Assembly: GCA_017163975.1 (NCBI GenBank)
Contig: JAFFSR010000353.1
Coordinates: 1,084,001-1,148,000 of the forward strand
DNA: 64,000 nt
Direction of reading: 5' to 3'
DNA from: Anastatus disparis
Lineage: Eukaryota > Arthropoda > Insecta > Hymenoptera > Eupelmidae
This document shows positions 1-10,870 of the stretch, piece by piece. Below the pieces are notes generated by a model. That model made no database searches. It saw nothing but the letters and a program-made list of their open reading frames with translations, and had not been told where the DNA came from. The translations under genes were made by a program, and so were the position numbers. Within the stretch, counting starts at the first letter, position 1. Each line of letters begins with the position of its first letter.

Positions 1-349
1 TTTGATCTATCTAACATAAGCACATTTATAGAAGAAGATAATAATCAAACAATTTCGAATTATAATAATAATAATATTCTTAATGAATTAGAAATGAAAA
101 TAAATTTTACAAATGATAAACAAAGGCAAATATTCAACTCTACTATAAAAAGTTTATTAAAACAACCAAAGTAATGAAAAATATATTTTTATAGATGGAG
201 CAGGTGGAAGTGGAAAAAGTTATTTACTTAACATTTCAATAGTTTATTTTAAATATCATACTATACATTATTTATGTCTAGCTTGGACAGCTATAGCAGC
301 GAATTCATTAGTCGATGGAAAAACCGTGCATACAACATTGAAACTACCG
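1..349 (+). pseudogene. Helitron/Pif1-family helicase fragment
   Basis: Frame 1 reads open from the window edge to a TAA at 172-174 and contains NDKQRQIF, the lead-in to a Pif1-type helicase. Coding then resumes in frame 2 with DGAGGSGKSYLL, a Walker A loop, followed by CLAWTAIAANSL and GKTVHTTLKLPL, which match the second conserved block of Helitron helicases (AWTGIAA, TVHS-FKLP). The helicase would unwind DNA during rolling-circle transposition. The reading frame is broken by one stop/frameshift, and a TTAA MITE is inserted exactly at the end of the KLPL motif. Beyond the MITE no helicase motif resumes; the sequence grades into an A-rich minisatellite. This is a dead fragment and its N-terminal part lies outside the window. 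A cellular Pif1 gene is unlikely because of the Helitron-type GRTVHS-like motif. Confidence 0.75.
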
Positions 350-730
350 TTAAGTGGACGCTCGATCCCTCTATCCTTTTCTAATTGAAAATTGTAGGTT
401 TTTGGAAAAACTAACGATTATTGATAGAGATTAAAAGTTATCCGCAACTTGTACAGTAAAAAGCAATATTTTTTCTGATGAGGACAAATTAATTTTGATT
501 CCAAAAAAAAAAGATTGACATACTTACAAAATCATAAGGTAGGCTAGAGAATATGATGTTTAAGCATGTCAAACTTTTCTTGAAAACAAAGCATCAAAAT
601 TAATTTGTTCTTATCAGAAAAAATATTGTTTTTTACTGTACAAGTTGCGGAAAACTATTAATTTCTAGTAATAACTACTAGTTTTACCAGAAACCTACAT
701 TTTTCGATTAGAAAAGGATATTGAGCTTAA
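350..730. mobile_element. TTAA foldback MITE, copy 1
   Basis: Near-perfect palindrome bounded by TTAA at 350-353 and 727-730. The left arm runs through TATCCTTTTCTAAT and GCAACTTGTACAGTAAAAAG; the right arm carries the reverse complements (CTTTTTACTGTACAAG-like and ATTAGAAAAGGATA). There is no coding capacity. TTAA targets are used by piggyBac and Kolobok transposases. This is the most diverged of six copies in the window; it sits in the Helitron helicase fragment. Confidence 0.8.
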
Positions 731-2755
731 GTAAATATAAGAATCAAAAAAATATTGGACCCACAAATTTAGAAGAATCAGACAAATATTGGGCCCAAAT
801 AAACATAGAGACCAAGAAAATATACTAATAAAAAAATATTGCGCCAAAAAAAATATAAGAATAAAAAAATATAGAGCCTAGAAAAATATATAACCCGACA
901 AAAAATTAGAAAAAATAAGGCCCAGAAAAATAAATGGCCCAAAAAAATGAGGCCCAAAGAAAAAAGGACTCAAAAAAAGTAGGTCCAAAAAAATATAAGA
1001 CCTAGAGAAATATAGGACCAAAAAAATATGGAAACCAAGAAATAAGAGACCGAAAAAAATTAGGCTCAAAGAAAATAGGACTCAAAAAAATGTAGAGCCT
1101 GAAAAATATAAGGGCCAGAAAAATTAGAGCTATATAAAATATAGGACCCAAAAAAATTATAGAACCCATGAAAATATAAATTTCAAAAAAATATTGGGCC
1201 CGAAAAAAATATAGAACCAGAGAATATGAAAGAATCGAAAAAATATTTGTCCCAGAAAAAAGTAGAACCCAAGACAATATAAGGCTCAAAGAAAATAGCC
1301 CTGTTGAAAAAAATCAGGTGATAAATCACCTGATTTATTAGGTGATTTATCATGCCAAAACATCATGTAACGATTTTTTTGGTTTTTACATGTTTCAAAC
1401 AATGCTTAGTCGATTCAAAACCATTTTTGAAAATTTTTGACATTTTGGAACTTAGAAATTTTTTTGTAAAACTAGTCAAAATTTTTTCTAAGACCAAATT
1501 ATCTAAAAAATTTTCTAAGTTCAAAATTTTCAAAAATTTTTAAAAACTGTTCTGAATTGAATAAGCATGATTTGAAACGTGTAAAAACCAAAAAAATCGT
1601 TGCATGATGTTTTGGCATGATAACTCACCTGATAAATCAGGTGATTTGTCACCTGATTTTTTTCACCAGGGTAGGACTCGAAAAAAAGTAGGTCCAAAAA
1701 AATATAAGGCCTAGAGAAATATAGGACCAAAAAAATATGGGAACCAAGAAATAAGAGACCGAAAAAAATTAGGCTCAAAAAAATGTAGAGCCTGAAAAAT
1801 ATAAGGGCCAGAAAAATTAGAGCTATATAAAATATAGGACCCAAAAAAATTATAGAACCCATGAAAATATAAATTTCAAAAAAATATTGGGCCCAAAAAA
1901 AATATAGAGCCAGAGAATATGTAAGAATCGAAAAAATATTTGTCCCAGAAAAAAGTAGAACTCAAGACAATATAAGGCTCAAAGAAAATAGGACTCTAAA
2001 AAAGGTAGGGCCCGAAAAGTAAAACGCCCAGAAAAATATAAAGCTAAATAAAATATAGAACTCAAAAAAATCAAAGAACCCAAGAAAATATAAATAAAAA
2101 AGTTATCGGGCCCAAAAATATAGAGCACAGGAATATATAAGAATTAAATAAATATTGGGCCCATACAAATATTGGGCCCGAAAAAATATAGAGCCCAAGA
2201 AAATATAATGCTCAAAAAAAATATAAGGCCCAAAGAAAATGGAAATAAAAAAATGTAGGGCCTGAAAAATATAAGGCCCAGAAAAATAGAGCTAAATAAA
2301 ATATAGGACCCAAAAAAATTATAAAACCCAAGAAAATATTAATTTTGAAAAAATATTGGGTCTAAGAAAATATAGAGCCCAATAATATATGAAAATCGAA
2401 AAAGTATTAGGCCCAAAAAATATAAAGCCCAAGAAAATATAAAGCCCAAAAAAAATATAAGGCCCTACAAAATATAAATCCCAAAATATATAGAGACCAA
2501 AAATATATTAGGCCCAAAAAAATACTGGGCCCAAAAAAATATAAAGCTAAATAAAATATAGGACCCAAAAAAATTATAGAACCCAAGAAAATATAAATTA
2601 AAAAAAATATTGGGCCCAAAAAAATAAAAGAATCAAAAAAATATAGAGCCCAAGAATATATAAGAATCGAAAAAAAAGGCCCAAAAACATAAAGCTCAAA
2701 AAAACATAGTGACTAAAAAAATATTGGGCCCAAAAAAATATAAGACCCAAAAAGG
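731..2755. repeat. Purine-rich minisatellite with higher-order period
   Basis: About 2 kb of degenerate short units of the form AAAAATATTGGGCCCAAAA, with variants GGACCCAA, GAGCCTGA and GACTCAAA. Blocks recur at a larger scale: the stretch 966-1,298 is repeated almost word for word at 1,672-1,990 (a period of about 330 bp once the inserted foldback element is removed), and a weaker third block follows. Translations of the minus strand give only repetitive Phe/Leu/Ile strings, so I regard the open frames here as artefacts. Confidence 0.85.
1299..1671. mobile_element. CCCTG...CAGGG foldback element, copy 1
   Basis: Palindromic element starting CCCTGTTGAAAAAAATCAGG and ending TTTTTTTCACCAGGG, flanked by TAG on both sides (1,296-1,298 and 1,672-1,674), consistent with a 3-bp target duplication inside the minisatellite. 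Inside the arms, ATCATGCCAAAACATCATG and its complement lie next to a repeated CAGGTGATTTATCACCTG motif. It is non-coding. The second copy is at 16,173-16,530. Confidence 0.8.
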
Positions 2756-3550
2756 TGCTTATGACTAATGAGAACTAATCATATAGGGTCCAATTAAAAA
2801 TTGCTACTTTTATTACCAAAAGATTAGACACATTTAACAAATGTGGAGAACCGGAGAATCGGAGAAACGGAAAAAAAGTGGTTTAACTTTATCATAATAT
2901 AGGATTCTTAAATATATTTTTCTTAGAGTCGTTCTTTTCTGTCTTTTTTTTTAATCGGTCTTTGCATACATTTACGTAAACTTTATTTTTGTCTGCTTTG
3001 ATTTAGTACGTTTCGCTTAACTAATTCGGTTTCTTTCTTAATCTGTCATTTTTATCGCGAAGACGCGTACACTCCGATACATATACGATCACACTTATAT
3101 ACTGTCTCTTTTCTTTATGCTATAACCATGTTATACGTACATATGTATATGTATATACCTGCGAGTTTATTCTCGCCTTTTGGCAGTCACCGTCTTTCTG
3201 TCTTTTTCTAATTGCGCGCGCACGTCTTCACGGTCTTTTTATTGTACACGGCGTCGACGTCTTTCCATCAACTCGACTTGGGCCTATGGCCGCCATGTTT
3301 GTATGCATTATTATCTTTCAGTTTGCAGAAGTCAGGCCAACGCCTTTCTTCCTTCAAGCAATCATACTTAGTATTTCAACATAAAATGCGTCCGTTTTTA
3401 CATTTATTTTTAATTATAGCGAAATTTAACCAAATCCAAGCGGCACTTTTTGCAAATATTAGTTTTTAACCGGTTTTCATTTATTTCCGTCTATACCGTC
3501 ATAAATTTGTTCAGACCCCGCGCGTGCATCCACTACACATACATATTTTT

Positions 3551-3596
<46 letters not shown>

Positions 3597-3756
3597 ACAA
3601 AGCATAAAAAAATTTTCTCATGCACGCATGAATCTGTCATATTAAACACATTGCGTCATTTCACTCAACATGGCGACTCATTTTATTTCTCTCTCACTCA
3701 CTCTCTATCTATTCTCTGTCCTTTCCTTTCTTTCTATAAGCGTGCATGCGACGCCA
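2756..3756. other. Non-coding stretch with a microsatellite
   Basis: AT-rich with scattered GC-richer patches. A (AC)n(AT)n(GT)n microsatellite occupies about 3,549-3,594. The open frames of 60-106 codons show no domain-like composition and overlap one another in different frames. It may include the decayed interior of the copia-type element whose 5' LTR lies at 4,006-4,477, but I see no gag or pol motif. Confidence 0.5.
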
Positions 3757-3867
3757 TTACTGTCTTATAGAATTGAGAGAGGATAAAAAAAAATTCTTAC
3801 CTGGAGTCAACTTCTTTTTCTTCCCCTGCTGTCCTGCGTCTTGTCTTTTCGTTCCTTGACTCGCCAT
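3757..3867 (-). pseudogene. Putative gag start of truncated copia-type element
   Basis: Minus-strand ATG at 3,867-3,865 opens a short, very basic N-terminus (MASQGTKRQ... then a GKKKK run). The coding sequence meets a good splice donor (CTCCAG|GTAAGAAT) at 3,801/3,800, or ends at a stop at 3,757 if unspliced. It lies about 120 bp downstream of the primer-binding site, the position expected for gag. No gag core, zinc knuckle or pol follows, so the element is truncated or too decayed to read. It could also be an unrelated short ORF. Confidence 0.35.
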
Positions 3868-3988
3868 CTCTGACGCTTCCACCAGGGGATAAAGAACAAT
3901 ACAACAATTCACTAAATAGACTGACGCACGCTCCAAACTACACAAACCCCTTTCTCAATTTGATTAAATAAAACACGCACTCAAAAGC

Positions 3989-4005
3989 ACTCTGGGCGCA
4001 TAACC
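3989..4005 (-). promoter_or_regulatory. Half-tRNA-iMet primer-binding site (copia type)
   Basis: Immediately internal to the LTR the minus strand reads GGTTATGCGCCCAGAGT. Drosophila copia primes from an internal fragment of initiator tRNA-Met with the similar GGTTATGGGCCCAG; this site differs at one base over those 14 nt. It fixes the direction of the element (minus strand) and identifies 4,006-4,477 as its 5' LTR. Confidence 0.6.
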
Positions 4006-4477
4006 TGTTAAATAATTAATAAATGCAGAGTATAATTTATATTAAATGAAAAGTTTTTATTTAATCTATACAAAATTAATTAATTTAAATTATCTCTCTC
4101 TAAAATAAAATACAAGTTTTATCTCTGACAGACGGACTTGAACTAAACTGAACGACGACGAGACGCAACTTGATTCTCTTCAACTGTCTACTAAATATTC
4201 TCAATAGGTGGCGATACCTAGTATGAGTGTGTATATTCTCAACATTACTTCAGGGCTTATAATTATTATAAGACGGGCCTTACGACCCCGAGGCACCCTA
4301 GTTACTATGTATTAAATTGACTATAGTGATACGTTCACTAACTATTTTGTATTTGCGCGCTCAATTTTATTTTATACGTCGAATATAATATACTCATGTA
4401 TTGACTTAAAGCGTTATGGCTGTATATCTTTGTAATAATTACCAAATAAAAATCTTATAATAATAATATTCTCAACA
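4006..4477 (-). mobile_element. 5' LTR of a truncated Ty1/copia-type element
   Basis: 472 bp starting TGTTAAATAATT and ending ATTCTCAACA on the plus strand, so the canonical TG...CA ends hold on the minus strand. A copia-like half-tRNA primer site abuts it. The outer edge cuts cleanly into a dispersed repeat at 4,478 that is longer at 8,968 and 18,121, showing insertion into that repeat. No partner LTR is visible in the window. Confidence 0.6.
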
Positions 4478-4576
4478 TTTTCTTTGTAGTAAAAAAATTC
4501 GATTAAACGCATCGTCTATTCATAAGTTAGGATTGGAAATATTATTAGGAGGCGCGCAGCTTCGTCATGCTCTTAA
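4478..4576 (+). repeat. Dispersed repeat R1, truncated copy
   Basis: Contains ACTCGATTAAACGCATCG-like sequence, TTCATAAGTTAGGATTGG and the end CTTCGTCATGCTCTTAA, shared with 8,968-9,227 and 18,121-18,398. The left part has been removed by the copia LTR insertion. Confidence 0.8.
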
Positions 4577-4745
4577 GTTGGTTTTTGCCTGACAAGAAGG
4601 CTTCAATTAGTCTGGAAAAATGTAGATATGGGTCGATGGTTTTACAATCTGTAACTATAATAGTTATTATTGATTGATTATACCAGATAAAATCAGATTG
4701 GTATGAGCTAAGGATTTTATGACAATTATTTATTGTTAGTGATTC

Positions 4746-6219
4746 TTAATTAGTGCAAGCATCTGGTAGTAAAAATTTTAATCTAGTTTGGTTGTTTTTT
4801 AACATTAAATTATGTGCATTGTTAAACTTAAAATTTTTATCAAAACATTCAGTAAAATCACCCAAACACAGTGTATGTGACTCAAACAACTCATCTACTA
4901 ACGATAAAAGTTGCAAGGTCGCGTTTATACTTCTTAAATCTATTAAATCTACGACTATCTTGCTTGCGCAATTTGCTTTGGTGTCGAACGTGTTATACTG
5001 TACTTGGAAGAAATCTATTACTGTGGAGATTTTAATAGGGACTGAATGTCCTTGAAATTTAATTTTAGTGAATTTAAAGTTTCCTTCATCTTCTTGAATG
5101 ATTCTAAAGTAATTTGCTGAATTATACCGTTTAATTGACAAATCGAATATCGTTGCAAAAGTAAAGAACGCTGGATGAAAAAGTGTGGCTTTAAAGAATT
5201 TAAAGGATTCGTTTGTGTCTAATCTTTTGGTAATTAATTCTAAGGCAATATTATTGTTTAACAATTGAGCTACCGTTAGAGGCATCACACGATAATCAGC
5301 TTTTCTATAAGTTAGTGGTTTACGGCTGTGCATATAGCACGATTCATCAGTTTTGCACCTGAGGAAGCTACTTTCTCCTTTATTATACTTGAATTCGAAT
5401 TTATTACGGCATATGTTGCTTTGAAGTCTGGCTGATGTTGCCAGGTCTTCGCAGCTGACTACAACGAAAGATTGGTTATTTTTATGAAAAACTTTATCCA
5501 TTTTGACTTTATTGATAGAGCGAGAGATTAACATCGCGGAGATTTCTTCTTTGGATACGCCTTTGAATATATTGTATAGAAATAGCTTATGCACGGGGTG
5601 TTTGTTTACGAAAAGTTGCGGAATACGGTGAATGATTACTATAGTCTCGTTTAAGAGGAGGTCACGTATCTCTGTCCTTTTCTAATCAAAGAATTGAGTT
5701 TTTTACAGAAACTAATAACTTTAGCAAAAAATGAAGAGAAAGCCGCATCTCGTAATGAAAAAAGCTATATTTTCTTTGATAAGAAAGAATTAATTTTATT
5801 GCTTCGTTTTCAAGAAAACCTTGAAAAACTCAAATCATAGAGGTTAGGGTGGACAATTTGGTTTTTCACGGTTTTCTTGAGAACGAAGCAATAAAATTAA
5901 TTTTTTCTTATCAAAGAAAATATTGCTTTTTCTGATACAAGATGCGGCTTTCTCTTCATTTTTTGATAAAGTTATTAGTTTTTGTAAAAAAATCATTTCT
6001 TTGATTAGAAAAGGACAGAGATACGTGACCTCCTCTTAAGTACGTGCGACGTTGATGAAGGTTTAATTTCCGCTCTCGCCTATCAGCTAACTTTTGGAAG
6101 AGGTCTTTAAAGTGGTTTAGGTGGACTTCAGCCATAAAACAATCCGCTTTGATAGCCTGGTCTACTTGTTGTTTCTTGAACGTTTCTAATTCCTGGAAGA
6201 CTTGGTCTAATTGTTCCAT
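4746..6219 (-). pseudogene. Extra ORF of gypsy element 1: RRM-like plus LRR-like protein
   Basis: The N-terminal part is encoded 6,219 to ~6,040 (MEQLDQVF..., MAEVHLNHFKDLF). A TTAA MITE (5,651-6,039) interrupts it, and the same reading frame resumes beyond the MITE to a stop at 4,746. Past the break lies a beta-alpha-beta-beta-alpha-beta-like segment: KLFLYNIFKGVSKEEI (RNP2-like strand and helix), NQSFVVVSCEDLATSARLQ (RNP1-like strand and helix). A region rich in hydrophobic repeat-like strands follows. Gypsy element 2 encodes a clear homologue (LLVYNMYK, NLASSTRMQ, MAELYLSEFKEEY, IVKHLDND versus ITKRLDTN here). I do not recognise the function. RRM followed by LRR is the order found in NXF/TAP mRNA-export factors, but that link is speculative. 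Location after pol is where envelope genes usually lie; no signal peptide or membrane segment is evident. Confidence 0.5.
5651..6039. mobile_element. TTAA foldback MITE, copy 2
   Basis: Palindrome starting TTAAGAGGAGGTCACGTATC and ending GATACGTGACCTCCTCTTAA; arms of ~185 bp meet near 5,845. It contains TCTGTCCTTTTCTAATCAAAG and its complement. Inserted in the extra ORF of gypsy element 1; the coding frame on both sides of the single TTAA is the same. Confidence 0.9.
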
Positions 6220-6343
6220 TTTGAGGAACTTGTGAGGGAAAAGAGGTTTTTTGTTACTAAATTATTGGTTTGTTCGATTAAGCTGTACCGTCACCGGATT
6301 AATAACTCACTTAATTTGTATTAGTGGTTGTTAAGTTTGTTTA

Positions 6344-7464
6344 TTAATCTAAATGCGGATAGAAATTTTCAAACGAGAAGTGCTCTAAGTTACACAATCC
6401 GGTGAAAATAATTGTTTGAATTTTGCTATAATTAGGAGTTTCATGGTGCTCACATTGAGATATTTCATCGAAATACGTATCAATTAATGGAGAGTGATCT
6501 TTATCATGAAAACAGCTTTCTATGAATCCTGAAATATCCGCAAAGGCTAAGTTTTTGAGCTTATAAACAACTTCTTGGTCATCCAGTCTTTCGAGCCAAG
6601 TTAATTTGCCACCTGCCCAAATGATCATATTCTATCCCAAGGATTCGAAATCTCCTCTTCTCGTAGGGACTCCTTGATGGGCATCGCGACTCATGAATTC
6701 AAGTGTGCCATTGTTGGCTTTTTTAGGGTCAGGTTTAGAGTCCATACTGGTTTTAAACTTACAAGCCAGACCGAAATCTGCTAGGTATACCATACTTCTA
6801 TTGTTTTTATCTATGAGGATGTTGGTATTTTTTATATCGTTGTGGACGTAACCTTTTAGATGCATATATTGCAGAGCTATTGAAATTACTCATGTTAAGT
6901 GGTAAACTGTGTATTCTGGAAACATTTTTTCTGTTTTCAAGAACAGTTGCTCTAGGATGAGGTCGTATCTCTTTAGAACTACAAATCTGTAGTCTTCCTT
7001 ATTTATCTTATGGCTTCCTGCGCCAAGATACTGGGGTAATCCTACTTCTGGGACTGACTCATGCTCTGCTCATTTCATTATCATTTCTGGGAGGGCTGCT
7101 TGCATGTAAAAATGCATCTCGACGAACAGAGGTCCGTTTTTATGAGGTTCTATCTTCATTACTGCTGGGTATCTTTTAGGATTCTGCTTGTATATGGGGC
7201 AGCGACATAAATTTCGCTAAATCCGCCAACACCAATTGATAGTCCAATAATCCACCTGTTTTGTTTGAGATCTGTAAAAATCTCATGCAAAGGGATTAGC
7301 TTGGGCATTAAGTACCTCTTTTCAGCTAACTCTTTTGGAGGAATCTCCATCACCTGGTTTTGCTGACTGAATTTTATTTTCTTTTTATCTACATATTGTC
7401 TAAGAGAAGCTTGCACGTTGCTCTTAACGGGCGCCTGTGCGTTACTCTCTTGTGTATTTTTGGG
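6344..7464 (-). pseudogene. VRK/CK1-family protein kinase carried by gypsy element 1
   Basis: The coding frame continues directly from the integrase ORF after a single TAA (7,465-7,467). In order: glycine loop (WIIGLSIGVGGFSEIYVA), then after a frameshift near 7,180 the VAIK-type lysine (AVMKIEP) and GPLFVEMHFY. Next come the catalytic loop HNDIKNTNILID, DFGLA, and GTLEFMSRDAHQGVPTRRGD, a signature of the vaccinia-related kinase (VRK) family. The C-lobe ends with HHETPNYSKIQ. The segment covers a whole kinase domain (~350 codons). Invariant Gly-loop, Lys, HxD and DFG residues are present, yet the frame carries two TGA stops (one at a Trp conserved in VRKs), a TAG near 6,630 and a frameshift, so it is inactive now. 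VRKs phosphorylate Ser/Thr of chromatin proteins in animals and poxviruses. The gene probably derives from a host or viral VRK; finding one inside a retrotransposon is unusual. Confidence 0.85.
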
Positions 7465-8295
7465 TTATTGAGGTATTTGAAGCTTTGCTGTGGCCTGAGT
7501 ACTTGTGTGTTCCTTCACAGGTGGGTTCATGTCCATGTCAGGCATGACAGTGTCCTTATCAAAGCTTTCTGGTCTTGACTCAGTGTGTTGGCTTTCGTTA
7601 ATCACCTGAGGTGGTTCAGTGGTACGTCTAATAAGATCGTAATTATAATTGTAGCCATACCTGTTCCTACTGATATGGTTTTGTTCGTATGTATCTTCTG
7701 CTTCTAAAACTAACTCTACACGGTCATATGGGACGTAGTAAGCTGGTTTAACCAATTTAACTGCTACTGTTTTGTGGTTACCATTAATGTCTATCACAAA
7801 ATTGCGTCCATTATTGCTGCGAGAAATAACCTTGTGGGGTCTAGTGTATGGCTTATCAAGACCAGTTTTGGGAGCTTTGTTATGGTAAAATACGTGGGTA
7901 CACGACGCGAGTTCCTTGTATACGAAACGTTTAATCGCGTGTTTGTGCGCAACTGGTTGTATTTTACGAATGTACTCTCGGGATTCTTCCAAGAAGATTT
8001 GCCTGTTTAGTTTGAATTCTCCGAATGCGAAGAATTCGCCAAGTAATCTTAGAGAAGTGCCAAAGACAAAATCTGCAGGGCTTGCTTCTGTATCTATACG
8101 TAAACTAGTGCGAAGGCCTAGCATAACTGAGGATAAGACGCGTAACCAATCATAATCGTCGGTATTACATTTTATGACAGCGTTAAGGACTCTATGCCAC
8201 CTTTCTATCATCCCATTTGCCTGGGGATGGTAAGCTGGCGAAGTTTGAGGGTGGTGACGTGGGTGCGTTTTTAAGTGATTCATTATTGAAAGCAT
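7465..8295 (-). pseudogene. pol: Gypsy integrase C-terminal region, element 1
   Basis: Encodes SPAYHPQANGMIERWHR, the block with the catalytic Glu of Ty3/gypsy integrases, then TEASPADFVFGTSL and a C-terminal segment (RPHKVISRSNNGRNFVIDI) typical of the GPY/F-type end. It aligns throughout with the integrase of gypsy element 2 (HPQANGMIERWHR, DASPAEFVYGTKL). The first two catalytic Asp residues and the zinc domain are absent because the interior of pol is deleted; the ORF begins just where the gag ORF ends (~8,293). A ~75-residue acidic tail rich in Pro, Glu and Thr precedes the stop and leads in frame into the kinase. Confidence 0.85.
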
Positions 8296-8683
8296 TTGAC
8301 GCGTTATTGTTATTAATTTGATTACTTAACCAGCCTAATTGCCACGCGTATTCTTCCTCGTGTGCGTTTGCGTCCGGCATTGTATAACTATTCGCGTTTT
8401 GCGCTTCGACTTGTGCTGCGAGATTATCAACAGCGTTACAAAGTTTATCGACTTTTAAGTTAACGGCTTGAAGTTCTTCCTCATGTTTCGCGTCAAAAAC
8501 CGAAGGGATTGTTTTATTCGCGGGTGTTTGCTCGATGTTATGGTCATTTTTTTCTGTGTTACTCGGGATATCGTTTTGCTTATCGCCGTAATCACCGTTG
8601 TTTCCTGCCATGTTTTTTGTTTTACTACTACGCAGGAATATTGGGGGTCTGTTTGTAATAGTACTCTTTTCAAATGCATTCAT
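8293..8683 (-). pseudogene. gag: Gag N-terminal fragment, element 1
   Basis: ORF starting MNAFEKSTITNRPP, with an internal ATG in SKTKNMAGNNGDYG, then an amphipathic stretch (VNLKVDKLCNAVDNLAAQVEAQ) resembling the gag coiled coil of element 2. About 130 residues remain. The capsid core and CHCC knuckle are gone; the frame runs into out-of-frame integrase sequence below ~8,293, marking the internal deletion. Identified as gag mainly by its position between the leader and pol. Confidence 0.55.
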
Positions 8684-10854
8684 TCGTATACTGAAGTTTT
8701 ACAAACTCAAAAGCCTAACCTCAATATCGCACGCGACACACACTTATTGTTAAAAATTAACTGAGTGATTTTATTCTGATTTATCTTAGAATTAATCTAC
8801 TTTCTTTATTGCTATTTATAATTCAAGTTTAACTTAACAGGATGTCGAAGCTGCAGCAATCGAGTTTTCCTTTTTTTATTTTATCAATATCTTTTTAAAT
8901 TCATAAATTAAACAAATATAATGACTTGTCAGCACTAAAGCTATATTAGTACAATAATTTTTGTTAAGATAAAAAATTATTTGGACTTGTTATTTTTTTA
9001 TGAGCTTGGGTTGGAAATTAGATATCGAACTCGACAAACCTAACCTTAAAATACGATACATCGAAAGTTTTTATTATAACTTTGTATGTAGAATATTTTG
9101 GTGGATTTCTTGAGTTGTCCGCACTAGAGTTTAATCTTACAAACTTTTTCTTTCTAGTAAAAAAACTCGATTAAACGCATCGTTCATTCATAAGTTAGGA
9201 TTGGAAATATTATTATCATGCTCTTAATGAGTTCACTCTGTTAATTTTTCATACTGTTCTGCAGCGTTTACTGAACTAGTTAAGCATTTCAAAGTTTTGT
9301 TTAAAAAATTATTTAAATTTGAAAAGATTAAGTACCTTGTACAATATACTTCAATGTTTTAATTACATTTGTTCAGCAAACTCCACATGTTTGTCACACA
9401 CACTATGTCTGGTGATTTTTAACTTTTACCTATTTGTGCTTATTATGTTTTTTTACTTTATTGCGCCTATCGTTTTGCCTATGCAAGAGTATCATGTTAG
9501 TGATTTTAGGTTTCACTAAATTTATTGATTTTACATTTAAATTATTTTGTTTTCTTTTTTTTATTATTTTATATTTATACAGACGAGCTGCCTGCCCGGT
9601 GTCGGTTACGTTGTTGTGCTTCAGGGTGCCCGAAGACGCCGTCTTGTTTGCACCCTTAGCACCAAGGCCTTAGCGCTTCAGCTGCTCCAACTGTGGTTAG
9701 GAGCATTGGACGCGTGTGGTGCTCTTACGTAAGCTATCTCTCTTTGGTTTTTAAATCTTTAAAGCACTTTTTTTAAATTTGTTTGTTTTACTTTTACTAA
9801 ATTTTTCCATATATGAATTGACTATAACTTACCAGATTTTGTTTGCTTTTATTTTTTAAATGGACTTTTTATCTTTTGAAACAAGAAAAAAATATATGCG
9901 TTCCACTTAATCGCTTTATTTTTTACTTTTAGAAATTTTTCTTTATTTTAGATACTGCTAATATAACGTAAAAGGAATTTCAATTACCAAGAAAAAGTAA
10001 AATTTCGAAATTATTCTGTTTTCTAAGAAAACGTGGTGAGTTTTTCGAAATGTAATGGTTATCAAGGTGGCGTCAAAAATGACGTTTATTCGTTGTTATT
10101 ACCGCGAATTATGCTTTTGCGTATGCGTTTTGTTTAAAAATGGCGTCATAATTTGGCGCGAGCCACACTTTCGATTTTATTTTCTTTTACTTGGTAATTA
10201 CTTTAAATTTTCTTTTTTTCTAAATTTTTGTTTTTTCACTGTTCACTGTTCATTAGTTTTTCTTAATTTTTTCACTCACGCACTGTTTTTTTTTCTTCAC
10301 TTTTTACGTTTTTCACTTTTTTTCTAGAATTTCTTTTTAACGTTTTTGTGTTTGTACTATTTTTTGTTATTTTGCAGATCTTTATATTGATTTTTATACT
10401 ATTTTTCATTTTTTTGCTTTTCTCTTTTTTGATTTTAGATTTTATGTATGTTTGTTTTATATAAAAAAAAGAAAATTTTTGCATTTATATTTAACGCTTT
10501 TTCTTATTCAATTTGCTAAATTTTTTTATTTGAAATGATTTTACTTTACTTTATTTTTGTTAAGAGAAAAATAATAAATTCACTTGTTTCAACAAAAAAA
10601 CTTTTACTAATTTTTATATTTAATTTTTGTTTCTATTTCTTTTCTTTGTTTTGTTTGTAAATACCTTAAACGCACGCTATTTCTGAAGCTTTTCTTTATT
10701 CTTCGCTCTTCAAGATGGCTGCTGTTGAGCGTTGTCGTTGTAGAGACAAAGGTAGCGATGATTAATGGCAGTCTGCGTTTTTGGTTTATCTTCTCTTCTT
10801 CAAAGCAACGTCGGGTGCACCAGATGTGGTTGTAGATTTTGCACCAGACGCACG
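8684..10854 (-). other. Leader of gypsy element 1 with an inserted repeat
   Basis: About 2.2 kb between primer site and gag start without a credible gene. It contains repeat R1 (8,968-9,227), long T-rich stretches (10,150-10,560) and a GC-richer island at 9,585-9,735 of unknown nature. Short ORFs here are low-complexity Phe/Leu or Lys/Asn strings. Confidence 0.55.
8968..9227 (+). repeat. Dispersed repeat R1, copy 2
   Basis: About 260 bp, collinear with 18,121-18,398: TTTGGACTTGTTATTTTTTT, GGATTTCTTGAGTTGTCCGC and TTCATAAGTTAGGATTGG are shared. This copy lacks the internal AGGCGGGCAGCTTCG found in the others. Confidence 0.8.
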
Positions 10855-10868
10855 TCGGACGGTCACCA
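10855..10868 (-). promoter_or_regulatory. tRNA-Trp-like primer-binding site, element 1
   Basis: Minus strand TGGTGACCGTCCGACG starts 2 nt inside the LTR, the same TC spacer as in gypsy element 2. The 3' end of tRNA-Trp is complementary to TGGTGACCCCGACG. A second copy of the motif, TGGTGCACCCGACGTT, lies ~45 bp further in, so the LTR/primer junction looks partly duplicated. Confidence 0.55.
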
Positions 10869-10870
10869 GA

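Noticed and set aside
878..2619. Several minus-strand ORFs of 63-110 codons rich in Phe, Leu and Ile
   Set aside because: They are translations of the purine-rich minisatellite and its repeats; no gene-like composition.
4746..6219. Interpretation of the extra ORF as a retroviral envelope
   Set aside because: No signal peptide, furin-like site, fusion peptide or transmembrane segment in either element.
8968..9227. Repeat R1 considered as the LTR of gypsy element 1, because copies flank it in direct orientation
   Set aside because: No TG...CA ends and no primer site next to it; a better LTR with tRNA-Trp primer site is at 10,871-11,183, and a third R1 copy is unrelated to gypsy.
9319..9735. 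Small ORFs in the leader of gypsy element 1
   Set aside because: Short, overlapping and without domain features.
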